Assembly: GCA_017999895.1 (NCBI GenBank)
Contig: JAGNKY010000019.1
Location: forward strand, 1-46,731
From: Bacteroidales bacterium
GTDB lineage: Bacteria; Bacteroidota; Bacteroidia; Bacteroidales; VadinHA17
DNA length: 46,731 bases
Direction of reading: 5' to 3'
Made by a program: the position numbers and the translations under genes. Shown piece after piece: positions 35,612-43,954 of this stretch. The notes beneath the pieces were generated by a model. That model did no database searches and had not been told where the DNA came from. It saw only the letters and a program-made list of their open reading frames with translations. The number at the start of each line of letters is the position of its first letter. Within the stretch, counting starts at the first letter, position 1.

Positions 35612-37168
35612 CTACCGAATTGCTGAATGAATCGCTTCTGCCGCTCTCATGCCATCTATTGCCGACGAAACAATGCCTCCAGCATATCCTGCTCCCTCTC
35701 CACACGGATAGAGGCCGAAAACTCGAATATGTTCCATAGTATTTTCATTCCGGATTATCCTTACAGGCGATGAAGTTCTCGATTCGACACCGACGACAAC
35801 TGCTTCATTTGTAAGAAAACCTTTCATCATTCTGTCGAAGAGAATGAATCCCTGCCGCAGGCGACGGCTGATTGATTCCGGCAGCCACTCATGCAACGGC
35901 GAAGAGGTGACACCCGGAAGATAAGAAACCTCAGGCAATGCCGAGGAAAACCTCCCATCCACGAAATCGGTAAGCCTTTGGGCAGGTGCCTTTTGTGTCC
36001 GGCCTCCCTCCTCCCACGCCATCCTCTCAAACTCCCGCTGAAATTCCAAACCTGCTTTTCTCCCGTAAAGTGAAAATTTGCCTAAGTCGTCGGGCCTTAT
36101 TTCAACAACAATTCCGGAATTTGCAAATGGCGAGTTTCTCCCAGAAGGCGACATTCCATTTACCACAACCTCTTCCTGTGAAGTGGCAGAGGGAATAATA
36201 TATCCACCCGGACACATGCAGAAAGAATACACACCCCTACCCTCAACCTGCTTTACCAGGTTGTATGATGCGGCAGGGAGAAAGTCTCCCCTTGCATTTC
36301 CATGATACTGAATACGGTCTATAAGCTCCTGAGGATGCTCCACTCTTACACCTGCTGCAAACGACTTTTGCTCGATCTCAATATTTTCCCTGTAAAGAAT
36401 ATCATATATATCTCTTGCTGAATGACCTGTAGCCAGAATGACAAAAGGAGAGATAAATTTCCTCCCGTCATAAATTGCCACTCCTTTTATTTTGTTGTCA
36501 CCAATTAATAAATCTGTAACCTTTGAATTGAAGCAGATATCACCTCCAGCTCCAAGAATTGTTTCCCTGATGTTTTTTATTATTCCCGGCAGTTTATCGG
36601 AGCCGATATGTGGATGTGCGTCGTAAAGAACCGATTCATCGGCACCATGAAGATAAAGAAGTTCGAGCACCCGTCTGTTATTTCCCCTTTTATGCGACCT
36701 GGTATAAAGCTTCCCATCGGAAAATGTTCCAGCGCCGCCTTCACCGAAACAATAATTGCTCTCGGGGTTGACAATATGTTCCCTGCTTATCCGTGCAATA
36801 TCCTTTTTACGTTCTGTAACATCCTTGCCCCTTTCGAGAATCACAGGTTTAAGTCCAAGTTCTATAAGCCGCAGAGCTGCAAAGAGGCCTGCAGGACCCG
36901 AGCCTATAATAATAACTTCACGGGAACGTTGTACATTTAAAGGTTGGAAAGGAGTCACGCACGAAAGTTTTTCATTTTCCCCGACTGCAATTTCAACAGT
37001 CAGATTTACTTTGATATCCCTATGCCTGGCATCTATTGCCTTCCTGCAAATTCTTACCTCTCTCATATCCTGAATAGGAATTTTTAAAGTCGAGGCTGCA
37101 GTACTTTTGACTTTTTCCATATCCGACGCTGAGGCAGGGTCAAGGATAAGTGTAACTTTCTCAATCAC
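35612..37168 (-). CDS. FAD-dependent dehydrogenase (COG2509)
   Basis: Soluble flavoprotein of 518 residues. A short N-terminal domain (residues 1-80) precedes the FAD-binding Rossmann motif IIGSGPAGLFAALRL near residue 90. The glycine-rich GEGGAGTFSDGKLYTR follows and the second nucleotide motif FVILATGHSARDIY is in the middle. The C-terminal part ends with GLYPCGEGAGYAGGIVSSAIDGM, which closes the FAD site. This is the COG2509 group of uncharacterised dehydrogenases; the substrate is unknown. Its stop is 117 nt from the methyltransferase stop (convergent), and it lies 2 nt downstream of porT. Confidence 0.87.
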   Translation of the reverse strand: MIEKVTLILDPASASDMEKVKSTAASTLKIPIQDMREVRICRKAIDARHRDIKVNLTVEIAVGENEKLSCVTPFQPLNVQRSREVIIIGSGPAGLFAALRLIELGLKPVILERGKDVTERKKDIARISREHIVNPESNYCFGEGGAGTFSDGKLYTRSHKRGNNRRVLELLYLHGADESVLYDAHPHIGSDKLPGIIKNIRETILGAGGDICFNSKVTDLLIGDNKIKGVAIYDGRKFISPFVILATGHSARDIYDILYRENIEIEQKSFAAGVRVEHPQELIDRIQYHGNARGDFLPAASYNLVKQVEGRGVYSFCMCPGGYIIPSATSQEEVVVNGMSPSGRNSPFANSGIVVEIRPDDLGKFSLYGRKAGLEFQREFERMAWEEGGRTQKAPAQRLTDFVDGRFSSALPEVSYLPGVTSSPLHEWLPESISRRLRQGFILFDRMMKGFLTNEAVVVGVESRTSSPVRIIRNENTMEHIRVFGLYPCGEGAGYAGGIVSSAIDGMRAAEAIHSAIR

Positions 37169-37170
37169 GT

Positions 37171-37887
37171 CTATTCAAAATGAAATGATAGAATCCAAAT
37201 CTGCGACTTCATCCTTTCGATAGCATTCACATATTGTTGAAAACCGGGCGCCGGATCATGATGGAGCACATCTCTGGTACCGGCCGACATTTTCAACTCG
37301 ACCGATAATTTGAAGTATGGAAGATAAAAGTCAAGGCCAGAACCTATTTCGAAATAAATATCCGAACGTTTTATCCTCAGATAAACAGGCTTATCCTCGT
37401 CATATTCCTTTTTGCCTGCAAGGTCATAACGGTAGTTAACTCCGCCTATGATATAAGGCCTTACGTTATTGAGTCTTTCTCCTTTGTATTTCAACAGAAG
37501 CGGAAACTCGAGAAAAGAGGATTCAAGCCTTTGCTGGTCATTTACAAGAACTTGATTCTTATAGAATCTTACATTTCTCTGTCCGAAAGCCACTCCGGGC
37601 AGAAACCGTATATCGAAATATTCTCCTGGTCTGAAGTCGGTCACAATCTGTATGTTAATTCCCGGATTTAAAAGGGCAACCTCGGGGTAAAGCGAATCGG
37701 TCTGAAAATGTTGCAAAGAAGGTGTTATATTGAAATCCATAACATTGAAGCCAATGCAGAATCCGAAATGAAGAGGTTTGTCGTCGTACCACGAAATATT
37801 TTTGGGCCTCTCTTTCTGAGAATAAACCGGATTATAAACGGCAATGAATATAATTATCGTAGCAATGCTGTAAGTTATCTTCTTCAC
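37171..37887 (-). CDS. porT: PorT family protein, type IX secretion/gliding
   Basis: Beta-rich outer-membrane protein of 238 residues with signal peptide (MKKITYSIATIIIFIAVYNPVYSQ). The family feature KPLHFGFCIGFNVMDFNI near residue 38, further strands (LEFPLLLKYKGERLNN, YIIGGVNYRYDLAG, FKLSVELKMSAGTRDV) and the end WILSFHFE point to PorT, an assembly factor of the type IX secretion machinery. It lies between menG and the COG2509 gene; the ubiE-porT pair is a recurrent order in Bacteroidota. Other Por/Spr core genes are not in the window. Confidence 0.85.
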   Translation of the reverse strand: MKKITYSIATIIIFIAVYNPVYSQKERPKNISWYDDKPLHFGFCIGFNVMDFNITPSLQHFQTDSLYPEVALLNPGINIQIVTDFRPGEYFDIRFLPGVAFGQRNVRFYKNQVLVNDQQRLESSFLEFPLLLKYKGERLNNVRPYIIGGVNYRYDLAGKKEYDEDKPVYLRIKRSDIYFEIGSGLDFYLPYFKLSVELKMSAGTRDVLHHDPAPGFQQYVNAIERMKSQIWILSFHFE

Positions 37888-37990
37888 CGATGCAAAATGA
37901 TAGTTTTTCGCAATATAACAAATAATAAACTCCCTCTCCTCTGTAATTATTGCATAAGTCTTATTTGGGGATTTTGGTTATACAGATGTT

Positions 37991-38716
37991 TTATAATTTT
38001 AATCCGGTGTAAATCACTGCTATTCCGCCTGCAAGGTTACGAAAGTTCACGTTGTAAAGACCGGCTCTCTCCATCATGTTCATAAAAGTTTTTCGTTCAG
38101 GAAATTTTTCGACTGAGTCTGGAAGATAGTTGTACGCTTCTTTGTTGCCAGAAAAAAGGCGACCGGCGAGGGGGAGAATTCCGAAAAAGTAAAAATTAAA
38201 AAGCCTCCTGAAATATTTGTTCGAAGGCATCGAAAATTCGAGGATCATCATACAGCTGCCTTTTCTCAGAACTCTGGCCATTTCATTGATGCCCTTAAAA
38301 GTATCGGAAAAATTCCTTACCCCAAAAGACGACATAACCAGGTCGAATGAATTATCATCGAAAGGCAGATGCTCAACATCACCATATACAAGTTCTATTT
38401 TTTCTGTCAGACCTTTTTTTATGATTTTTTTTCTGCCAAGTTCGAGCATTTTTTCAGAGATATCTATTCCGGTAATTTTGACGGGATTAAGCCGCGTGGC
38501 TTCAATAGCAAAGTCAGCTGTTCCTGTTGCAACATCGAGAATAAAAGAAGGATTAAGTGTTTTTTCTACGCTTTTTATTGCTCTACGCCGCCATAAAATA
38601 TCAGCACGAAAAGAAAGAAAATGATTCAGGAAATCATACCGTCGTGCTATAGAATCGAACATTGATTCTACTGAAGCTTTTTCCCCTGTTAATAAATCCT
38701 GTAATATTTCTCCCAT
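37991..38716 (-). CDS. ubiE: Demethylmenaquinone methyltransferase MenG/UbiE
   Basis: S-adenosylmethionine-dependent methyltransferase of 241 residues for the last step of menaquinone synthesis. The motif I region FILDVATGTADFAIEA, then ITGIDISEKMLELGRKKI, the FDLVMSSFGVRNF motif near residue 129 and GSCMMILEFSMP are all present. The family fingerprint YDFLNHFLSFRADILWRRRA is at the N-terminus. Bacteroidota use menaquinone, so MenG activity is expected. A TATATTTG element sits 16 nt upstream of the ATG. Confidence 0.95.
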   Translation of the reverse strand: MGEILQDLLTGEKASVESMFDSIARRYDFLNHFLSFRADILWRRRAIKSVEKTLNPSFILDVATGTADFAIEATRLNPVKITGIDISEKMLELGRKKIIKKGLTEKIELVYGDVEHLPFDDNSFDLVMSSFGVRNFSDTFKGINEMARVLRKGSCMMILEFSMPSNKYFRRLFNFYFFGILPLAGRLFSGNKEAYNYLPDSVEKFPERKTFMNMMERAGLYNVNFRNLAGGIAVIYTGLKL

Positions 38717-38732
38717 TTGTAATTAGTTGTTT

Positions 38733-38740
38733 CAAATATA
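38733..38740 (-). promoter_or_regulatory. -7 element of the ubiE-porT operon
   Basis: TATATTTG on the minus strand matches TAnnTTTG and lies 16 nt before the ubiE start codon. No TTG occurs at the ideal distance upstream, so the match is partial. Confidence 0.4.
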
Positions 38741-38836
38741 GTTACATTTTTTTAAGAGAATAAATGGAGATTTGACAAAGAAAGATAAATTTTTACTTAC
38801 CGATTATTTTTATTTTTACATAGAAAAAATTTTGCC

Positions 38837-39610
38837 ATGAATAAAATAATAATGATTACAGGGGCCTCTTCCGGTTTTGGAAGAGCGACAGCTAGAAAAT
38901 TTGCCATGAACGAGTATAATGTGATAATTACCGGTCGCAGAACCGAAAGACTCGAGGAAGTCGAACAGGAACTCAATTCACTGAATGCCGGAATTAAAGT
39001 TCTCAGTCTCAATTTTGATGTAAGGAAAAGATATGAAGTGGAGGACATAATAGAAGAAATGCCTGACGAGTGGAAAAAGATAGACATTCTTGTAAATAAT
39101 GCAGGGCTTGCCGTTGGTCTCGATACTATTGACAAAGGAAATATTGATGACTGGGACAGAATGGTTGACACAAATATCAAAGGTATTCTATATGTTACAA
39201 GGGCAGTTGCGCCTCTGATGGTTGAGCGCAAATCGGGTCATATCTTCAATATTTCGTCAATAGCCGGCAAACAGGAATATGAAAAGGGGAATGTTTACTG
39301 TGCAACCAAGCATGCAGTTGATTCCCTATCAAGGTCAATGAGGATTGATCTTTTGAGGCATAACATCAAAGTAACTAATGTAGCGCCGGGGATGGCTGAA
39401 ACAGAATTCTCGCTCGTCAGGTTCAAAGGTGACAAGAAGAGGGCAAAAGAGGTATATGAAGGCATAAAGCCACTTACCGCAGAAGATATTGCAGAAGTGA
39501 TTTTCTGGTGTGCCAGTCTTCCTCCACATGTCTGCATAAACGATATAACCATCACTCCCACTCAGCAGGCTAATGTTTATTATGTGAATAAAGAAGTTAA
39601 GGTTGACTAA
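38837..39610 (+). CDS. SDR-family dehydrogenase (YdfG-like)
   Basis: Classical short-chain dehydrogenase of 257 residues with all marks: the cofactor loop ITGASSGFGRATAR, the NADP-favouring ITGRRTERLEE, ILVNNAGLAVG, and the catalytic Ser (FNISSIAGK) with the Tyr/Lys pair (YCATKHAVDSL). It most resembles NADP-dependent 3-hydroxy acid dehydrogenases of the YdfG type; the substrate is inferred from family only. It is divergent from ubiE and convergent with the PHP-domain gene, so a single-gene transcript is likely. Confidence 0.9.
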   Translation: MNKIIMITGASSGFGRATARKFAMNEYNVIITGRRTERLEEVEQELNSLNAGIKVLSLNFDVRKRYEVEDIIEEMPDEWKKIDILVNNAGLAVGLDTIDKGNIDDWDRMVDTNIKGILYVTRAVAPLMVERKSGHIFNISSIAGKQEYEKGNVYCATKHAVDSLSRSMRIDLLRHNIKVTNVAPGMAETEFSLVRFKGDKKRAKEVYEGIKPLTAEDIAEVIFWCASLPPHVCINDITITPTQQANVYYVNKEVKVD

Positions 39611-39672
39611 TTCTTTAACGAAACCTATAGTTCCATGTAGAGCAAAGCTCTTATGGGCAGGCCAAATAACTC

Positions 39673-40791
39673 TTATTTCACAGTAATTGTGAACTCATAA
39701 TATTGTTCGACTCCGGTCAGTACATTTATCAATTTATACCGATATGATGAGGCTTTGCCATTTATTTGTTTCGCTTTCAGAAGTATTGTTCCTTCAGGCG
39801 GGAGCACTATCTTCTGTGGCATTTGGGAATCATCCTTGGTCAGCTTAATCATTGTGAATTCGATATCGGAACAGTTCTTTATTTTGAAGTAGGCATAACC
39901 ATCCTGATAAAAATGTGAATCAAATACTTTTATTGATTGATTTACAATTGGTCCGATAAATTCCCTTTTCCCTATAAGTTTATTAAAGAACAAAGTTGCT
40001 GTTCGTCTTGCGAACATTGCTTCTTTTATTGATTCCTCCGTTCTTTCTTTTGCGAAGACAAGGGTGAGGGGTCGTACGGGATATTTATCAGTGTTATAAT
40101 AATATTCAAAAGCATCGTGTACATCTGAATTGCCGGTAATTGCAAGATTTTTTTCAAGTGCCCATTGAAGGGCTTCGGGGTACCATTCCTTTTCATTGAA
40201 TACCTCTATTCCATGCATCCAGCCTTTACGATAAATATTCTCATGTTCGGCCATCCATCTGGTAGTATCGGGTTGTTGTTTTCTCCAGCCCGGGTGGTTC
40301 CATATAATGAATGCGCCTTGTTTTGCAGCTTCGTCCAGGGCATCCATATAATTGGGCAGATCAAGAGCATTGACGTCTTTAACGAACAGAGCGTTAAAAT
40401 GGCCCGGAGGCATGTCTCTTGATATTTCGCCACCCTTAATCAGAATTAATCCGTCTGCATTGGCAGAAGGAAGTGCTGTTTCGTAAGCCATGTGTTTCTG
40501 CCCCGGGAGCTTTTTCGGATTCCCTTCTATATGGTCGGTTATTGCAATAGCATCGAGTCCATTCTCCCATGCCTCGTTCACTCTCACCGTAGGCCATACT
40601 ACACCATCGGAATAGACAGTGTGTATATGAAAATCACATTTAAGGGTAATATATCCCGAAATATCAGGGATAAGGATTTCTTTCCTGAAATGAGAACGTA
40701 CCACATCTTCCAGAACAATTGTACCGGAATTCTGAGCCGAAGAAAAGAATGCACACAATATAAAACTGAATACTAAAATAATTTTTTTCAT
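39673..40791 (-). CDS. Exported PHP-domain phosphodiesterase (Sb-PDE-like)
   Basis: Protein of 372 residues with signal peptide (MKKIILVFSFILCAFFSSAQ). The metal site of the PHP (polymerase and histidinol phosphatase) fold is complete: CDFHIHTVYSDGV, IAITDHIEG, GGEISRDMPPGHFNALF, IWNHPGWR and TGNSDVHDA. A beta-rich C-terminal domain (residues about 285-372) ends the chain. Bacteroidota relatives are annotated as Sb-PDE-family phosphodiesterases; the physiological ester is unknown. It follows the nitroreductase gene by 12 nt, so the two share a transcript. Confidence 0.85.
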   Translation of the reverse strand: MKKIILVFSFILCAFFSSAQNSGTIVLEDVVRSHFRKEILIPDISGYITLKCDFHIHTVYSDGVVWPTVRVNEAWENGLDAIAITDHIEGNPKKLPGQKHMAYETALPSANADGLILIKGGEISRDMPPGHFNALFVKDVNALDLPNYMDALDEAAKQGAFIIWNHPGWRKQQPDTTRWMAEHENIYRKGWMHGIEVFNEKEWYPEALQWALEKNLAITGNSDVHDAFEYYYNTDKYPVRPLTLVFAKERTEESIKEAMFARRTATLFFNKLIGKREFIGPIVNQSIKVFDSHFYQDGYAYFKIKNCSDIEFTMIKLTKDDSQMPQKIVLPPEGTILLKAKQINGKASSYRYKLINVLTGVEQYYEFTITVK

Positions 40792-40803
40792 AACTGGTTG
40801 TTT

Positions 40804-41556
40804 TTATTGGTTCATAAAGCCCTGGTCTTCAAGAACTTTAAGCAGTGTTTTCGAGAACAGGATATTATCATCTTTTCTATATCTTACGTCAGTGAAAACC
40901 TGGGCAAGAGTTTCCTTGTTGTTTTCTTTAATGAACTGTAATGAATCGTCTCTTTTTTCTTTTTCGTTATAGAATCTGTCAATATCTTCAGGGGAATAAT
41001 CTTTATAAGTTTCGTTATGTATTATTGCTTCAAGAGGCAATCTATCAACCTGTTGAGGCATTTCTGCGGGCCAGCCAAGAGTAATAGTAGTTACGGGCAC
41101 AACACCTTTGGGCAGTTTCAGTACCTCAATTATTTTGTCGGCATTATAGGTAGTTGTTCCGAGGTAACAGATACCCAGTCCTGAAGCCTCAGCGGCTATT
41201 GAAACAGTCTGGGCTACAAGGAGAGCGTCGATTGCTGCGGTGAAAAATGAGATAAAGTTATCGTAACCTGGTTCGGCTTTTCGGAAGCGGCACCATTTAT
41301 TAAACCGGTTGAAATCGGCGCAAAATGTCAGAACGACAGGTGCTTCCATAATCATTTTCTGATCGAAATGAATAGGCAGGAGTTCTTTTTTCTTTTCTTT
41401 ATCTCGTGTAATAATTATACTGTAAACCTGCATACCGCCAGTTGTTGAGGCACGACATCCGGCAGCGAGGATTTTCTTGAGAAGTTCATCATCCACATCC
41501 TTGTCAAGGTACTCCCTGATTGTCCTACGGTTCATTAGAATATCGAATATTTCCAT
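40804..41556 (-). CDS. Nitroreductase-family flavoprotein
   Basis: FMN-dependent oxidoreductase of 250 residues of the NfsA-like branch. The N-terminal FMN-binding RRTIREYLDKDVDDELLKKI, the helix region AAGCRASTTGGMQVYSIII and the core SIAAEASGLGICYLGTTTYN with VVPVTTITLGWPAE are diagnostic. The C-terminal extension after residue 200 (DIDRFYNEKEK...) is typical of this branch. It may reduce quinones or nitro compounds; the substrate is not known. It is the first gene of a pair with the PHP phosphodiesterase. Confidence 0.87.
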   Translation of the reverse strand: MEIFDILMNRRTIREYLDKDVDDELLKKILAAGCRASTTGGMQVYSIIITRDKEKKKELLPIHFDQKMIMEAPVVLTFCADFNRFNKWCRFRKAEPGYDNFISFFTAAIDALLVAQTVSIAAEASGLGICYLGTTTYNADKIIEVLKLPKGVVPVTTITLGWPAEMPQQVDRLPLEAIIHNETYKDYSPEDIDRFYNEKEKRDDSLQFIKENNKETLAQVFTDVRYRKDDNILFSKTLLKVLEDQGFMNQ

Positions 41557-41661
41557 CTCCTTTATTTTTTAAAAGTATTTATCCTGATAATTGTGCTATG
41601 AAAGGCGATAAAGTTAATTTTTTAGAATGAAACAGCGAAAAAATTAAAAATAAATTACAAT

Positions 41662-42333
41662 CCGTCGGCTGAAGCCGACGGCAATCTTAACTGAATCACA
41701 ATGAAATGAGAGCTAAAGGCTTTCATTTAAAAACCCCAAAATCGGCTGAAGCCGACGGCAATCTTAACTGAATCACAATGAAATGAGATTTAAAGATATA
41801 ATTTTAAAACACTCAAGCTGGCTGAAGCCGACGGCAATCTTAATTGAATCACAATGAAATGAGGACTAAAACTATAATTTAAAATACTCAAGCTGGCTGA
41901 AACCGACCGCAGTTTATCAAATTAAACATAAAGAGATCTTATGTAACACTAAGCCTTGTTTGTCTTCTGAATATTCAATTATAGTCAGCTTTAGCTGACT
42001 GTAAAGAAGCTCAACTCTTGTAAAGGACTTTAGTCCAACCCTTTCTAAAGCTGATATTCTTTAATAAATATTTATCGTCGGCTGAAGCCGACAGCAACCT
42101 TAATTGAACCACAATGAAATGAGGGCTAAAACTATAATTTAAAACCCTCAAGCTGGCTGAAACCGACCGCAGTTTATCAAATTAAACATAAAGAGATCTT
42201 ATGTAACACTAAGCCTTGTCTGGCTTCTGAATATTCAATTATAGTCAGCTTTAGCTGACTGTAAAGAAGCTCAACTCTTGTAAAGGACTTTAGTCCAACC
42301 CTTTCTAAAGCTGATATTCTTTAATAAATATTT
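41662..42333. repeat. REP-like palindrome array with 260-bp tandem duplication
   Basis: Units of 70-80 bp begin with CGTCGGCTGAAGCCGACG-like hairpins (41662, 41742, 41818, degenerate at 41893). They continue with a shared tail, CAATCTTAAYTGAATCACAA and TGAAATGAG. The segment 41814-42073 is then repeated at 42074-42333 with only about ten differences. Each copy also holds the hairpins AGTCAGCTTTAGCTGACT and GGACTTTAGTCC. The palindromes resemble REP sequences mobilised by RAYT (Y1-type) transposases; no such transposase gene is in the window. Confidence 0.7.
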
Positions 42334-42894
42334 TTACAATCCCCTGCCGCCTGCAGAGAAATTAATAAGGCTTATTAATCGTCTTCCATAATAAAATAAT
42401 CGCGGAAGCCCGCAAAATTAAAGACGGAGGTAATAATATTACCGTTATTTTCGGTTTGTCGTACAGTGGTGATTTTTATTGATGATATTTGAATAACAGG
42501 GAAAATTTTAACAGATGAATGGTAAAATTTTGCAGCATTCAGGAATAATCAGTATTGAAAAACGTTTTATTATTAATTGTAATTTATTGATTTTATTATA
42601 CACATAAAAAGAACTGAGACAGAACATATTCCACGATAACAAGGATTGCGACTGTCTCTACGTTTAACGTTTATCGTTTATCATTTATCGTTTCTTATCC
42701 ATCATCCAATCATCCAATCATCACATCATAAATCATTTTTCGACTCTTCACCATCTCGCCCTCTCATTCAATCTCCCTTTTTTAAACAATGCAGCTTGTA
42801 TAAGAATTTTTAAACAAGCCGTGAATATGGCATTCGATAAAATATGAGCCGAGTAGCGGCAGTCTGTAAATTTGGGAAATTAGCGGTTAAATGT

Positions 42895-43065
42895 TTTTTT
42901 AATTTTACCACGGAGCGCACGGATTGGCACGGGAGGAATCCGTGTTGACCCGTGCTCCCAGTGGTGAATTGAATTATTTCCAGATAGAACTCCGATGACA
43001 CAGATGCGACAGATTTTCGCGGATCAGCGTAAATCCGTAAAATCCGCGTAATCCGTGTGCTATTA
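42895..43065. repeat. AATCCGYG-type degenerate repeat block
   Basis: CCACGGAGCGCACGGATTGG, GGAATCCGTGTTGACCCGTG and, further on, GCGTAAATCCGTAAAATCCG with CGTAATCCGTGTGC form a block of short related units. Similar blocks are known to me from intergenic DNA of many environmental bacteria. No coding potential. Confidence 0.5.
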
Positions 43066-43275
43066 ATAAATATTTTAATCTCTTATGTTCCTGGAATCAA
43101 TCACGCTATCACCCAATCATCCAATCATCCAATCATCCAATTACCCAAGCATCCAATCATCCAATCATAAATCATCTTTCGCCCCTTCGCTCTCTCGCCT
43201 CTTCGCTCTCTCGCCTCCCGCTTCACGAGATCCCCAGTTCTTTGGACGAGTAAAAAAACAGGAAATATAAAAAGA

Positions 43276-43674
43276 TTATTTTTTCAACAAGTCGCGGATC
43301 TCTGAAAGAAGTGCTTCTTCCCTTGATGGTGCAGGAGGTGACTGAGGTAATTCTTCCTGTTTCTTCTTAAGAGCATTCATTCCCTTAATCAATAAAAAGA
43401 CAGCAAATGCAACAATAAGAAAATCAACGGTTACCTGAATAAAATTACCATAATTCCATGTCACGGCAGGAGTAGTTTCGGTAGCTGCTTTCATAACGAT
43501 TTTAAAATCCGTAAAATTAACTCCACCCAACAGTAATCCTATAGGTGGCATAATGATATCATTTACGAGGGAAGAAACAATTTTACTGAAGGCAGCACCA
43601 ATAATAATACCGACAGCCATGTCGACTACATTGCCTCGCATTGCAAAAGATTTAAATTCATCAATCAGTTTCAT
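43276..43674 (-). CDS. mscL: Large-conductance mechanosensitive channel MscL
   Basis: Homopentameric inner-membrane valve of 132 residues that opens under membrane tension to release solutes on osmotic downshock. The N-terminal helix and first membrane segment have the family fingerprint [20 protein letters not shown] and [20 protein letters not shown]. The second segment is [19 protein letters not shown], and the C-terminal cytoplasmic helix bundle ([16 protein letters not shown]) closes it. Length is normal. It stands alone, next to the repeat-rich region. Confidence 0.96.
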   Translation of the reverse strand: MKLIDEFKSFAMRGNVVDMAVGIIIGAAFSKIVSSLVNDIIMPPIGLLLGGVNFTDFKIVMKAATETTPAVTWNYGNFIQVTVDFLIVAFAVFLLIKGMNALKKKQEELPQSPPAPSREEALLSEIRDLLKK

Positions 43675-43745
43675 AATCTTATTTTTAATTTACAGAAAAT
43701 TTTTCATTCTTAGTAAATATTAATTTTATTTAAAATTAAAAATAT

Positions 43746-43753
43746 TAATTTTG
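43746..43753 (+). promoter_or_regulatory. -7 element before the small lipoprotein gene
   Basis: TAATTTTG fits TAnnTTTG and lies 26 nt before the ATG at 43780. At the -33 distance the sequence is TTT instead of TTG, so this is a partial match. Confidence 0.4.
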
Positions 43754-43779
43754 TCAAAGAATATTATAATAATATTATT

Positions 43780-43905
43780 ATGAAAAAATTTGCTGTTACA
43801 ATGCTTATTGCCTTTGTGATAATTATGGTTGCAAGTTCATGCAACAAGCAGGTATGTCCTGCATACAGCAAAGCCGATGTTTCGAAAACCGAACATAAAG
43901 GTTAA
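43780..43905 (+). CDS. Very small lipoprotein (41 residues)
   Basis: A complete short frame: MKKFAVTMLIAFVIIMVASS is a signal peptide ending in a good lipobox (ASSC), followed by a mature peptide of only 21 residues (CNKQVCPAYSKADVSKTEHKG). The CPAYSK element also occurs in tiny lipoproteins I recall from other Bacteroidota. A TAnnTTTG element precedes the gene. It is followed after 49 nt by the secreted protein gene on the same strand, and the two are probably one transcript. Function unknown; it is easily missed by gene finders because of its length. Confidence 0.65.
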   Translation: MKKFAVTMLIAFVIIMVASSCNKQVCPAYSKADVSKTEHKG

Positions 43906-43954
43906 AAAGTCAGGATATCCTTTCATATCCCTGACAAAATCAATGGCGCTCAAT

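Larger units (their letters stand above)
41577..43275. other. Long gene-free region rich in repeats
   Basis: About 1.7 kb without a supported gene. It contains, in order, a REP-like palindrome array with a 260-bp tandem duplication (41662-42333), a near-palindrome ATTAATAAGGCTTATTAAT (42361-42379), CGTTTAT/CCAATCAT simple repeats (about 42660-42725), an AATCCGYG-type repeat block (about 42895-43065) and a second CCAATCAT run (43090-43170). The short frame at 42810-43001 on the minus strand lies over these repeats and is not credible. Confidence 0.6.

Noticed and set aside
39639..39651. Terminator between the SDR and PHP-domain genes
   Set aside because: AGAGCAAAGCTCT is a short hairpin without a U-run on either strand, so evidence is too weak.
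41662..42333. CRISPR array
   Set aside because: The repeated units carry conserved tails rather than unique spacers of constant length, the palindromes vary, and there are no cas genes.
42810..43001. Minus-strand ORF of 63 codons in the repeat region
   Set aside because: It runs over the AATCCGYG block, has no ribosome binding site and no protein-like character.
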